A stretch of 64,000 bases of DNA from positions 62,001 to 126,000 of the forward strand of contig BEHR01000001.1 of the NCBI GenBank assembly GCA_002898555.1, in the 5' to 3' direction. Source of the stretch: a bacterium HR15 (GTDB taxonomy: Bacteria > Armatimonadota > Fimbriimonadia > Fimbriimonadales > GBS-DC). Under the pieces are notes generated by a model. The model was not told the origin of the DNA. It saw nothing but the letters and a program-made list of their open reading frames with translations, and did not search any database. A program made the position numbers and the translations under genes. Shown here in pieces: positions 24,768 through 33,108 of this stretch (position 1 is the stretch's first letter; each line of letters opens with the position of its first letter).

Positions 24768-25817
24768 CGCTTCGGTGCGGCTGGTTTCCCCGTTATAGCC
24801 GCTGCCCACAATATAGCGACCATCGGGCGAGATGTCCTCCGCATAAGCTAGCGAAGAGCCGTTGTTTAGCAGGCTGGCATAGACCTCGTTTAAGTTCTGG
24901 ATCCCTGTGGCTTGTGTCCAACGGAAGGCGCGAGGGCGATAACCGTTATCCGAGGCATATCCAACGACGATCGTGCCATCTGCCGAGACGCTGTAGGCGA
25001 AACTCCCGATATCATCCTCGCTCAACGCGCCGAGGTTCTGCATTCCCATGTCCGCTGTCCAACGGAACGCACGATAGGGCACAAAGTTGACAATGCGGAA
25101 GCGCGACCACCCAACGACCACAGAGCCGTCCGCGGAGACACCGAGCGACTTGCTGCCGAAAGTCTCTTCTTGCAGGGTGCCCAGGTTCTGCATGCCAAAA
25201 TCAGCGGTCCACCGGAAAGCGAAGTCGTAGCCGCTGGCATCGCGCGCCACGCCTACGACAGTGGAGCCATCTGCTGATACCGCGTACGCCTCACTGAGGT
25301 TGCCGCCCAGCGTACCCAGGTCGAGCATGCCTTCGCTCACTGTCCAGCGGAAGGCGCGTCGTCGCCCATCCGTATTAAGCGCCACCCCAACAATTACCGA
25401 ACCGTCCGACGAGACAGCAACTGCCCAACTTTGGGAACCGCCTAGTGTGCCGAGAGATTCGATGCCGTTATTGGTCCAGCGCGTGGCGAGGTCGCCACTG
25501 CTGCCGCGCGAGTATCCCACGACAGTGGAACCATCCGCGGAGATGTCATAGGCCCAACTCTCGGTGAAGCCGGGCAGGGCACCGATGTCCTGGAGTCCGG
25601 TTGCTGGGGTCCAGCGGAAGGCGCGATACCGGTTGCGGGCGTTGTTTGCCTGTCCGACGACGGTTCCATCTGCTGAGACCGCCTTCGCCGCACTCCAGCT
25701 CCCGCCGGGCAACACACCCAGCCAGGTGAGCGTTTGCGCCTGCAATCCACTCAATAATCCTAATCCGACCCCGAGCGCCGTTAACAGTTGGCTCCAGTTC
25801 ACTTGGTGCTTCTTCAT
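24573..25817 (-). CDS. HAF-repeat exported protein with dockerin-like tail
   Basis: 414 residues from the ATG at 25817, chosen because GAGGAGGAAACTG precedes it and the signal-like segment (LLTALGVGLGLLSGLQAQ) follows. Seven or so HAF repeats of about 40 residues each (SADGSVVVGW, HAFRWT or RAFRWT, LGTLGG) make up the body, likely a beta-propeller. The tail has two dockerin-like repeats and ends NFGQGC. The last 195 bases including the stop are identical to those of the next HAF gene. Confidence 0.8.
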   Translation of the reverse strand: MKKHQVNWSQLLTALGVGLGLLSGLQAQTLTWLGVLPGGSWSAAKAVSADGTVVGQANNARNRYRAFRWTPATGLQDIGALPGFTESWAYDISADGSTVVGYSRGSSGDLATRWTNNGIESLGTLGGSQSWAVAVSSDGSVIVGVALNTDGRRRAFRWTVSEGMLDLGTLGGNLSEAYAVSADGSTVVGVARDASGYDFAFRWTADFGMQNLGTLQEETFGSKSLGVSADGSVVVGWSRFRIVNFVPYRAFRWTADMGMQNLGALSEDDIGSFAYSVSADGTIVVGYASDNGYRPRAFRWTQATGIQNLNEVYASLLNNGSSLAYAEDISPDGRYIVGSGYNGETSRTEAFLLDTWRTGDTNGDGCIDDSDLLAVLFAFGTPGTGLTRHEDINKDGIVDDADLLIVLFNFGQGC

Positions 25818-25887
25818 CAGTTTCCTCCTCATGCAGTTTCTGGTTCCCTCCCCCATAGGTTTGGGGGAGGGGGACAAGAGGGATAGT

Positions 25888-26082
25888 TCAACACCCCTGC
25901 CCGAAGTTGAATAGCACGATGAGCAGGTCGGCGTCGTCCACGATGCCATCTTTGTTGATGTCTTCGTGGCGGGTCAATCCCGTGCCGGGCGTGCCGAAAG
26001 CGAACAGCACGGCAAGCAGGTCGCTATCGTCGATGCAGCCGTCGCCGTTCGTGTCGCCCGTGCGCCAGGTATCCAGCAGGAA
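25888..26082. repeat. 195-bp perfect duplicate of 24573-24767
   Basis: See the paired entry. First difference beyond the block is C versus T at 24768/26083. Confidence 0.95.
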
Positions 26083-27129
26083 TGCTTCGGTGTCGCCTGT
26101 TGCGCCGTTGGTTCCGTTGCCCACGATGTAGCGACCATCGGGCGAAATGGCAGCCGCCCAGCTCAGGATGTCCCCTGAGCCAAGCAGCGAAGCGTAGGTC
26201 ACATTCAAATCTTCCATGCCACCCGAAACGGTCCAGCGGAAGGCATGCCAGTTGCCGGGTGATACCTCAGACCAGCCGACCACGATGCTGCCATCATAGT
26301 TCGCGTCCCAGGCTTCGCCCCAATCCCCGCCCAGCGTGCCAAGATTGACCATGCCTTCCTCCGCGGTCCAGCGGAAGGGCTTGGCAGGTGTCAGCAGATC
26401 GGGGCCCCATGCACCCACGACCACATTGCCATCGCCAGAGACACCAATCGCCTCGCTCTCGTACAGCGCGGGGTTGTGAATATTGGTCATCACGCCGTTT
26501 GCCCAGCGGAAAGCGCGGTGCCCGAAATCGCCGGAAGACCAGCCAACCACCACGCTGCCGTCGGCGGAGACGGCGCGCGCTACGCTTCGGATATCGCCTG
26601 GCAAAGTGCCCAAATTGACCATGCCTTCACTGGCGGTCCATCGGAAAGCGCGATTGAAGCCTGTATTCAGCGCAGCGAACCCCACAATCACAGAGCCATC
26701 CGCAGAGGCGTCCCACGCCCAGCTATTGCTTCCACCAAAAGTACCAAACTGAGTGAACACCCCATTTTCCCAACGGAAGCCGCGATAGGCGCCGCCACCA
26801 ATTAGCCCATAACCGACGATGACGCGCCCATCGTCCGAAATGCCCCATGCCTCCGTATCACGCCCTGACACCAGCTGCCCAATGTCCTGCATACCCGTGC
26901 TGGATGTCCAGCGAAAGGCAACATGGGGGCTGTAGACGCCACCCCAGCCGACCACCACGGTTCCATCGGCGGAGACGCCTTGCGCTTCAGCATAGTACAA
27001 AGAGCCGCTGCCCCATGTGCCAAGCCAGGTGAGCGACTGTCCGAAGGCGCTCGTCATCGCGCCAAATCCAACGCTCAGTGCGAGCGTGCCTGCCAAGATT
27101 TGTCCCGTAATTCGGTTCGTGTATCGCAT
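25888..27129 (-). CDS. HAF-repeat exported protein with dockerin-like tail
   Basis: 413 residues. Signal peptide ending SAFGQ, then HAF repeats (VSADGTVVVGWG, HVAFRWTSSTGMQDIGQL, SVVVGWSSGDFGHRAFRW and so on) and a two-repeat dockerin-like tail ending NFGQGC. RBS AAGGAGG lies before the ATG, with CATAAT further upstream. Paralogue of the neighbouring gene and of the partial gene at the window start. Exported; function unknown. Confidence 0.82.
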   Translation of the reverse strand: MRYTNRITGQILAGTLALSVGFGAMTSAFGQSLTWLGTWGSGSLYYAEAQGVSADGTVVVGWGGVYSPHVAFRWTSSTGMQDIGQLVSGRDTEAWGISDDGRVIVGYGLIGGGAYRGFRWENGVFTQFGTFGGSNSWAWDASADGSVIVGFAALNTGFNRAFRWTASEGMVNLGTLPGDIRSVARAVSADGSVVVGWSSGDFGHRAFRWANGVMTNIHNPALYESEAIGVSGDGNVVVGAWGPDLLTPAKPFRWTAEEGMVNLGTLGGDWGEAWDANYDGSIVVGWSEVSPGNWHAFRWTVSGGMEDLNVTYASLLGSGDILSWAAAISPDGRYIVGNGTNGATGDTEAFLLDTWRTGDTNGDGCIDDSDLLAVLFAFGTPGTGLTRHEDINKDGIVDDADLLIVLFNFGQGC

Positions 27130-27351
27130 CGTTTCGACCTCCTTAGCAAGTCTCTACCCTATTATGACTCATCTCGCACCCCACCATCATTATCGAATCA
27201 TTAATCAAAGGGTTCCATCTCAGAGGCGGTTTAGCCACTCACCCACGGCTTTGTGCCCAGAACGCTGTGCTGGAGGGCGGGGCTGCCTGCCGAGCCGAAA
27301 GAAAATTTTGTACACAGGTCTGCCCCCACCCATTCCGCTTGCCGGGCAAGG
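27130..27351. other. Intergenic region with promoter and repeats
   Basis: Divergent region between the HAF gene and uvrD. It carries the minus-strand CATAAT box near 27163, a type A repeat at about 27270-27300 (GGAGGGCGGGGC, then TGCCGAGCCGAAAG) that runs straight into GAAAATTTTG of type B. No gene seen. Confidence 0.6.
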
Positions 27352-27357
27352 TACACT
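27352..27357 (+). promoter_or_regulatory. -10-like box, leaderless start of uvrD
   Basis: TACACT in AAGGTACACTATTTTTG, 7 bases before the ATG at 27365; no Shine-Dalgarno. Confidence 0.5.
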
Positions 27358-27364
27358 ATTTTTG

Positions 27365-29500
27365 ATGGATCTGGGCGCGTTGAACCCGGAACAGCTGGAG
27401 GCAGTGCTGCACAAGGACGGACCGCTGCTGGTGTTTGCGGGCGCGGGCAGCGGCAAAACGCGCGTCATTACCTATCGTGTCGCAAACCTTATCTATACGC
27501 ACGATGTGCCACCCAGCCAGATCCTTGCCGTGACCTTCACCAACAAAGCCGCCGACGAGATGAAAGAGCGACTGCGCCAACTGCTCGGAATGGACATTCG
27601 GGGGCTGTGGATAGGCACTTTTCACGCGATTTGTGCCCGCATCCTGCGCGAGAGTGGGCGCGCCATCGATATCCCACCGAACTTTCTGGTCTATGACGAA
27701 AGCGACCAGCTCGATGTCATTCGGCAGGTGCTACGCGAGTTAGATTTAGACGAGAAGCAGTTCAATCCACGCGCTATCCGCAACGCCATCAGTCGCGCAA
27801 AAGAGCGACTGCTCACCCCGGAGCAGTATCGGGCACGCGCGGTGGACTATTTTGAGCGCGTCGTGGCAAGTGTCTACCCGCGCTATCAGGACACCTTGCA
27901 AGCTGCGAACGCGCTCGATTTTGACGACCTGCTCCTCGCCACCATTCGCCTCTTCACCGAGCAGCCGCGCGTGTTGCAACGCTATCAGGAGCAATTCCGC
28001 TATATTCTGGTCGACGAATATCAAGATGTGAACTATGCCCAATATGTGCTGGTGCGCCTGCTGGCAAGTGCGCACGGCAATCTGTGTGTGGTCGGTGACG
28101 ATGACCAATCGATCTATCGCTTTCGGGGCGCGGAGCCGGAGCTCATCTTGCGCTTTGAGCAGGACTTCCCCAACGCGAAGGTGGTTTTCTTAGAACGCAA
28201 CTACCGCTCCACGCAGCCGATTCTGGATGCCGCTTTTCGCGTCATTTGCCAGAACAAGGTGCGTGCGCCCAAACGCCTCTGGACGGAGCGCACCGAAGGC
28301 ATGCCCGTCACGCTCACGCCCGTCAGCGACGAAGAGGAAGAGGCGCGCCTGATTGCCGAATATATCCAGCGGCAGGTCTATCTCGGCAAGCGCTCGTTTG
28401 GCGATTTCGCGATTCTTTACCGTACCAACGCCCAGTCGCGCGCCTTCGAGGAGCGGTTCCTGCGCGAACGGGTGCCGCACCGCATCGTGGGTGCGCTGCG
28501 ATTCTATGACCGCAAGGAGATTAAAGACCTTATCGCCTATCTGCGTCTGGTGGTGAACCCTGACGATGCGGTGAGTCTGCGTCGCATCATCAACACGCCC
28601 CCACGCAAAATCGGGCAGCAGACCCTGTTAGCCATTCAGCTGCACGCCGCTGAGCGATTGATCAGCCCCTATCGCGCGATGCAGGATCCCGACTTGCTGA
28701 AATTGATGCCTGCGCAGGCGGTCAAGGCGATTCAGGGTTTCGTTGCGCTGATAGAAGACCTGCGCGCCTTCGCGGAACGCGAGCGATTAACCCCTCTGAT
28801 GAAACGGCTTATCGAGCGTACAGGCTACCTTGCCTGGCTGGAGGATCACAAGGACGCCGAATCGGTGGATCGCGCTGCGAATGTGCGCGAGTTGCTCAAT
28901 GTGGTGCAGCGGTTTGAAGAGACCGCTGCCGAGACGCACGGCGACGCCTCTCCGATGGCGTTTCTGCAGCATGTCGCCCTCGTGACGGACGCGGACACCT
29001 TAGGCGAGCGAGGCGACCAGGTGCTGTTGATGACGCTGCATATTGCAAAAGGGTTGGAGTTCCCAGTGGTCTTTCTGGTAGGTCTGGAGAACGGGCTGTT
29101 GCCCCATGCACTTTCGGAAACACCTGCCGATATCGAGGAGGAGCGTCGCCTCTGCTATGTGGGCATGACCCGTGCGATCGACGAGTTGCACCTGCTCTTT
29201 GCGCAGTCGCGTCGCTACTATGGCAGCCGACGCTGGAGCGAGCCATCGCCCTTTCTACGCGCCCTGAAAGACCTCGAAACACCCACCCTTTACCAATTGA
29301 TGTTCAGCAGCGCAACCCAGCAAGCCCAAGTTGGTTCCATCCCCCCGGTCACGCTGTTGCCTGGTCAGCGCGTGCGTCATCCTCAGCACGGGTTCGGCAT
29401 CGTGGTGCGCACCACCGACCACATGGTCACGGTCATGTTTCCGGGCGGTGTGGGCATGCTCACTTTTCCGCTGAAGGATGCCCCGCTGGAGGCGATTTAG
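27365..29500 (+). CDS. pcrA: UvrD/PcrA-type DNA helicase
   Basis: 711 residues. 3'-5' superfamily 1 helicase of DNA repair and replication restart. Motif I is FAGAGSGKTRVI, motif Ia AVTFTNKAADEMKER, motif II ILVDEYQDVNYAQY, motif III VVGDDDQSIYRFRGAE, motif IV LERNYRSTQPIL, motif V LMTLHIAKGLEFPVVFLVG, motif VI EERRLCYVGMTRAID. A C-terminal Tudor-like KOW segment (GQRVRHPQHGFGIVV) is typical of PcrA. The start MDLGALNPEQLEAV is chosen over an upstream extension to 27017 that runs through repeats. Confidence 0.95.
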   Translation: MDLGALNPEQLEAVLHKDGPLLVFAGAGSGKTRVITYRVANLIYTHDVPPSQILAVTFTNKAADEMKERLRQLLGMDIRGLWIGTFHAICARILRESGRAIDIPPNFLVYDESDQLDVIRQVLRELDLDEKQFNPRAIRNAISRAKERLLTPEQYRARAVDYFERVVASVYPRYQDTLQAANALDFDDLLLATIRLFTEQPRVLQRYQEQFRYILVDEYQDVNYAQYVLVRLLASAHGNLCVVGDDDQSIYRFRGAEPELILRFEQDFPNAKVVFLERNYRSTQPILDAAFRVICQNKVRAPKRLWTERTEGMPVTLTPVSDEEEEARLIAEYIQRQVYLGKRSFGDFAILYRTNAQSRAFEERFLRERVPHRIVGALRFYDRKEIKDLIAYLRLVVNPDDAVSLRRIINTPPRKIGQQTLLAIQLHAAERLISPYRAMQDPDLLKLMPAQAVKAIQGFVALIEDLRAFAERERLTPLMKRLIERTGYLAWLEDHKDAESVDRAANVRELLNVVQRFEETAAETHGDASPMAFLQHVALVTDADTLGERGDQVLLMTLHIAKGLEFPVVFLVGLENGLLPHALSETPADIEEERRLCYVGMTRAIDELHLLFAQSRRYYGSRRWSEPSPFLRALKDLETPTLYQLMFSSATQQAQVGSIPPVTLLPGQRVRHPQHGFGIVVRTTDHMVTVMFPGGVGMLTFPLKDAPLEAI

Positions 29501-29542
29501 TCTCCCGCCAATTGCCGAACAACGGGGCGAGTTTGTCCCCGA

Positions 29543-29558
29543 TTTTTCGAACACCCTC
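29543..29558. repeat. Type C repeat
   Basis: TTTTTCGAACACCCTC, reverse complement of the copies at 1791 and 10380. It lies 11 bases before the -35 box of the small RNA. Confidence 0.8.
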
Positions 29559-29568
29559 GGCGGGGGTC

Positions 29569-29598
29569 TTGACTTTTGTGTCATGCGTTGGGTAATAT
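29569..29598 (+). promoter_or_regulatory. Promoter of the candidate small RNA
   Basis: -35 TTGACT (29569-29574), 18-base spacer, -10 TAATAT (29593-29598). Similar in sequence to the promoter at 55901: TTGACTTTT then GTCAT then GGGTA. Confidence 0.65.
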
Positions 29599-29604
29599 AA
29601 AGGG

Positions 29605-29690
29605 CGTCGCAAGGGAGTGCGACCTTCAGCAGGAGGGCACCATTGGCAACCTCCCTGAAGCATCGGGACACGGAGGTCCCTTTCTTTTGT
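29605..29690 (+). ncRNA. Structured small RNA with GGA hexaloops
   Basis: About 85 nt, no open frame, between convergent uvrD and upp. Hairpin 1: GTCGCA/TGCGAC with hexaloop AGGGAG (29606-29623). Hairpin 2: CTTCAG/CTGAAG plus GGAGG/CCTCC with a 2-base bulge (29624-29660). Hairpin 3: GGGAC/GTCCC with hexaloop ACGGAG (29665-29680) followed by TTTCTTTT, a terminator. Both small loops fit ANGGAG, the CsrA/RsmA-binding form, so a protein-sponge RNA is possible; this is inference. It resembles no 6S, SRP, tmRNA or RNase P RNA that I recognise. Confidence 0.55.
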
Positions 29691-29708
29691 ATTGATCATG
29701 GGCGGTAG

Positions 29709-29738
29709 GGGCAGCGAGCTGGGGCTGCCCATTTTTAT
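29709..29738 (+). terminator. Terminator hairpin downstream of the small RNA
   Basis: 7-bp stem GGGCAGC (29709-29715)/GCTGCCC (29724-29730) followed by ATTTTTAT. It overlaps the upp stop codon and may end transcripts from the + strand. Confidence 0.65.
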
Positions 29739-30361
29739 CGCGCCACTGTGCCGTAGAGCCGATCCCCGAAATCGCCCAGTCCTGGCAGGATGAACTTCTG
29801 GGCGTTCAGGTCGCGGTCCAGGGCAGCGGCATAGATAGGCACTTGGGGGAAGCGTCGCGCGAGCCGTTCCACCCCTTGCGGCGCTGCCACCACGCAGATA
29901 TGTGCGACATCCTCGGCACCGGCGTTAAAAAGCACCTCCAGCGCTTGCTCGGCGGAGCCACCCGTCGCCAGCATCGGGTCCAGCAGCAGCACACGGCTGC
30001 TTTCCAGTGGGGGGAGTTTGCAATAGTACGCGCGGGCGATAGCGGTCTGCTCGTCGCGTTCCAGCCCGATATAGCCCACGCGCACATCAGGGAACAGCTC
30101 AGTGATGGCTTCCATCATGCCCAACCCTGCCCGAAGGATCGGCACGGCGACGATGGCTTTCGCAAGGGAGTGCCCCTCGGTGGTCTCCAAAGGTGTCCGC
30201 ACCGTGTGGGTGCGTAGCGGCAGGTCGCGTGTGGCTTCAATTGCAAGCAGGAAGGTGAGTTGCCGAGCCAGCGCACGAAAGCGCGCTGGCTCGGTCTCCA
30301 CATCGCGCAGGCGGGTCAGGATATGCTTCACCAACGGATGCTCCACTACATGCAGCGCCAT
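29735..30361 (-). CDS. upp: Uracil phosphoribosyltransferase
   Basis: 208 residues, normal. Pyrimidine salvage: uracil plus PRPP to UMP. The PRPP loop is LLLDPMLATGGSAEQAL, with VPILRAGLGM and YIGLERDE earlier and the uracil-binding FILPGLGDFGDRLYGT at the C-terminus. Lies 14 bases after the thiolase stop on the same strand, so it is likely co-transcribed. The start is preceded by GGAGGCTACGG. Confidence 0.96.
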   Translation of the reverse strand: MALHVVEHPLVKHILTRLRDVETEPARFRALARQLTFLLAIEATRDLPLRTHTVRTPLETTEGHSLAKAIVAVPILRAGLGMMEAITELFPDVRVGYIGLERDEQTAIARAYYCKLPPLESSRVLLLDPMLATGGSAEQALEVLFNAGAEDVAHICVVAAPQGVERLARRFPQVPIYAAALDRDLNAQKFILPGLGDFGDRLYGTVAR

Positions 30362-30375
30362 CCGTAGCCTCCCGT

Positions 30376-31554
30376 TTAGGTCAGTTCATAGAGTCCGGCG
30401 GCGCCCATCCCGCCACCCACACACATACTAACGATGCCCCACTTGCCGTTGCGCTTGCGCAGCGCGTTCAGCAGGGTGGCGGTCATGCGGGCACCCGTGG
30501 CACCCAGCGGATGCCCCAGTGCGACCGCGCCACCATTCACATTCAGCCGCTCGGTGGGCAGGTCGGGCAACTGGCGCAGTACTGCCAATACCTGCGCGGC
30601 GAACGCCTCGTTAATCTCGAACAGGTCGATATCCTCCATGCGCTTGCCTGTTCGTTGAAGCAGTTTCGGGATGGCGTAGGCGGGGCCGATGCCCATCGTT
30701 TCGGGGGGTACACCCGCGAGCGCGTAGCCCACGAATCGGGCAATCGGCTGAATGCCTAACTCTTTCACCTTGCGCTCGCTCATCAGGATGACCGCTGCTG
30801 CGCCGTCGCTGCGTTGGGAGCTGTTGCCTGCTGTGACGGTGCCATCCGCCTTGAACACAGGTTTGAGTTTCGCCAATGCCTCCATGCTGGTATCGGCACG
30901 AGGACCTTCGTCACGATCGAAGAGAAAGCGATTTTCGTGGATGGTGCCGTCTTTGACCACCTTCTCACACACTTCAACGGGTACGATTTCGCCTTCGAAC
31001 GCGCCTGTGGCTTGGGCTTGCAAAGCTTTCTGATGGCTTTGCAGGGCGAAGGCGTCCGCCTCCTCGCGCGTGATGCCAAATTGTTGAACTAAGTTCTCCG
31101 TGGTCAAGCCCATGCCGAGGTAGGCGTCGGGATATTGACGCGCCAGGGTGGGGTTCGGACGGAACACATGCCCTTCCATCGGCACCATCGACATGCTCTC
31201 CGTGCCTCCTGCGATGCCCACCTCGATCTGCCCTGTCTGGATGCGTTGGGCGATGATAGCAATCGCTTCCAATCCGGATGCGCACATGCGGTTAACGGTT
31301 GCCGCTGGTACTTCCACGGGCAGCCCCGCACGCAACACCGCGATGCGGGCGACATTCATGCCCTGCTCGGCTTCCGGCACAGCGCAGCCCAGCACGACAT
31401 CCTCAACCTCATTCGGGCTTAGCCCTGGCACGCGCTCCAGTGCGGCGCGGATGACTGTCGCTGCCAGGTCGTCGGGGCGCGTGTTGCGCAGCGAACCACG
31501 CGGCGCCTTCCCAATAGCTGTTCGAACTGCCGCGACCACATAAGCCTCTTGCAT
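30376..31554 (-). CDS. Acetyl-CoA acetyltransferase (thiolase)
   Basis: 392 residues. Condenses or cleaves acyl-CoA. The nucleophile Cys is in [30 protein letters not shown] contains the His, and [12 protein letters not shown] contains the second Cys. The start at 31554 follows GAGGTGAAC; the frame extends to 31686 without support. Biosynthetic or beta-oxidation type cannot be decided. Followed by upp. Confidence 0.93.
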   Translation of the reverse strand: MQEAYVVAAVRTAIGKAPRGSLRNTRPDDLAATVIRAALERVPGLSPNEVEDVVLGCAVPEAEQGMNVARIAVLRAGLPVEVPAATVNRMCASGLEAIAIIAQRIQTGQIEVGIAGGTESMSMVPMEGHVFRPNPTLARQYPDAYLGMGLTTENLVQQFGITREEADAFALQSHQKALQAQATGAFEGEIVPVEVCEKVVKDGTIHENRFLFDRDEGPRADTSMEALAKLKPVFKADGTVTAGNSSQRSDGAAAVILMSERKVKELGIQPIARFVGYALAGVPPETMGIGPAYAIPKLLQRTGKRMEDIDLFEINEAFAAQVLAVLRQLPDLPTERLNVNGGAVALGHPLGATGARMTATLLNALRKRNGKWGIVSMCVGGGMGAAGLYELT

Positions 31555-31742
31555 AGTGTTCACCTCACCCCAAAGCATACCCGACGAACCAGTCCGCAGT
31601 GTCGGAACGGGGTCAGGATCCACCTCGCCTGTCGCAGAATCTGCAGGGGCAGACCTGTGTGTCTGCCTTATGAAATTCGAACCCATAATGTTGACCTGTT
31701 GTTATACTGCTGTCCCCCTTGACAGGAAGGAGGCTCGTGACG

Positions 31743-31946
31743 ATGAAACGCTCCCTGATCCGCTGGTTATGGCGACTGATTCTGCCTGCTCTGAGTGAAT
31801 GGTTAGAGCAGCGTGCTCTGCGCTTGCCCCAAGCGCAGCGTGAGCGACTTGCACGCCAGCTGCGCGTCGATAGCCGCACCATCGAAGCCATCGAAAACGC
31901 CCTGCGCGAGTTCCTGCTGCGCGAACTGCACGAGTGGCAACCCTGA
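31743..31946 (+). CDS. Small helical protein, first gene of a phage-like cluster
   Basis: 67 residues. A short hydrophobic-aromatic stretch (IRWLWRLILPALSEWLEQ) then charged helix with many Arg and Glu. RBS GGAAGGAGG and a TATACT-like box upstream. Not recognised. It leads four closely spaced + strand genes of about 60-130 residues; whether all are real is uncertain, but the RBS is good. Confidence 0.55.
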   Translation: MKRSLIRWLWRLILPALSEWLEQRALRLPQAQRERLARQLRVDSRTIEAIENALREFLLRELHEWQP

Positions 31947-31961
31947 AGGAGGAGAAACCGC

Positions 31962-32294
31962 ATGGATTGGAGCCAGTTCCTTGCCATTGTCAGCACCCTG
32001 ATTGGCTGGAGCTTCATTCTCACCCGCCAGGTGTTGCAGCGGATGGACCGCCTTGTCGATTCGTCGCAGCGTCAGCAAGTGGCGATTACCGACGAATTTA
32101 TTGCCCATCTGCGTGCGATGCTTGACCGCACCGACCACTGGCACGAACGGCTGGAACTCACGCTGATGGAGCTGCAGGAATCGCTCTGGAGTCTGCGCCA
32201 AATGTTGCACGAGTGGGCGATTGCCCATCCGGAGGTGGAGGATGCTGACCGTTACGCGCGACGATGTGAGGCGCAAGACACGGCTTGGAAGTGA
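31962..32294 (+). CDS. Small protein with N-terminal membrane segment and coiled coil
   Basis: 110 residues. The N-terminus (FLAIVSTLIGWSFILTRQV) is a likely membrane helix, followed by a Gln/Arg/Glu-rich coiled coil. RBS GAAGGAGG upstream. Its 3' end overlaps the next gene by 53 bases, more than usual. Family not recognised; small membrane proteins of this shape occur in phage tail or lysis regions. Confidence 0.55.
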   Translation: MDWSQFLAIVSTLIGWSFILTRQVLQRMDRLVDSSQRQQVAITDEFIAHLRAMLDRTDHWHERLELTLMELQESLWSLRQMLHEWAIAHPEVEDADRYARRCEAQDTAWK

Positions 32295-32637
32295 GTATGA
32301 CGCGGAGATCGATGCGTTGATCGCGGAGATGCTTCCTGCCATCGAGTATGCGATTGATCCGCTCTATCTGGACAATCCTGAGGTGGGGTTATTGGCGACG
32401 CTCAATCTGGGCGCGTTGGAAATTATCGCGGGCGAGATGCTGGCGACGCTTTGGCGTGAGGTCAGTGCGCTGGTCGGTTTCCGATTCGGCTGGCTGCAGG
32501 TGTTTCCCCCCGAAGGGTTGGACCTTGCTGATCCCAGTGGGCTGAAGGCGCAGGGCTTCCGACGCCTCGCGCCCTATCTGAAGCGCAACGCTCGCCTACA
32601 GTTCATCGTGCGCTCCCCAGGTAACGAGGAGGCATAA
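32242..32637 (+). CDS. Possible head-tail connector-like protein
   Basis: 131 residues. Starts MLTVTRDDVRRKTRL and has an all-helical middle with repeated hydrophobic and acidic spacing (EIDALIAEMLPAIEYAIDP, GALEIIAGEMLATLWRE), the shape of phage gp6-like head-tail connectors. RBS GGAGGTGGA. The match is by overall look only; no domain confirmed. Confidence 0.4.
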   Translation: MLTVTRDDVRRKTRLGSEYDAEIDALIAEMLPAIEYAIDPLYLDNPEVGLLATLNLGALEIIAGEMLATLWREVSALVGFRFGWLQVFPPEGLDLADPSGLKAQGFRRLAPYLKRNARLQFIVRSPGNEEA

Positions 32638-32640
32638 ACG

Positions 32641-32952
32641 GTGATTATCCATCAATGCTTGCGTGGCTGGCTGAACCGCTATGGTGAGCCGTTCACCCTC
32701 CGTTCGGAGGTGAGGCGTGGGCTGTTTGTGCAGCCACCTGCTGGGCTGCTCCGCTGGCTTTATCACAGCACCGAGCTGGAGATGTTGCCATACCCCCTCT
32801 GGCTGGTACTGTTTCTCCCCGATATTTACCCTCTGCCTGACGAGACGCTGGATTGGCGTGGTGAATCGTATCGCGTGTTGCGCGTGCTGGATTTTCGCTA
32901 TCCCGACCCTAACCCGCTCTATCGCCTCATGTTGATCGCACCTATAAATTAG
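32641..32952 (+). CDS. Possible head-closure or stopper-like protein
   Basis: 103 residues from GTG with GAGGAGG upstream. The body (LPDETLDWRGESYRVLRVLDFRYPDPNPLYRLMLIAP) resembles small phage head-closure/stopper proteins that read WxGxxYRVxxV. Next to the connector-like gene as in siphophages, but no capsid or tail gene lies nearby. Confidence 0.35.
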   Translation: MIIHQCLRGWLNRYGEPFTLRSEVRRGLFVQPPAGLLRWLYHSTELEMLPYPLWLVLFLPDIYPLPDETLDWRGESYRVLRVLDFRYPDPNPLYRLMLIAPIN

Positions 32953-32980
32953 CCCAGCTGGCTATCTACCCCTTTATGCT

Positions 32981-33090
32981 GGGAGGGCGAGCCTCCTGGC
33001 GAGCCGAAAAACTACCTTCAAATGGAGGGCGAGCCTCCTGGCGAGCCGAAAAAACGACCAACGGCTCGGCAGGTAGCCCCGCCCCCCAGT
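32981..33090. repeat. Cluster of three type A repeats
   Basis: Copies at 32981-33010 and 33023-33052 (same direction) and a third, inverted and diverged, at about 33060-33090 (ACGGCTCGGC onward). The first two share about 29 bases including GGCGAGCC. The second is identical over 30 bases to the copy inside metG. Confidence 0.85.
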
Positions 33091-33108
33091 GCAGGGTCTG
33101 CCTTGTGG

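Noticed and set aside
29605-29690. Small RNA as 6S, SRP, tmRNA or a riboswitch
   Set aside because: No matching conserved core seen, and no gene follows it on that strand to be controlled.
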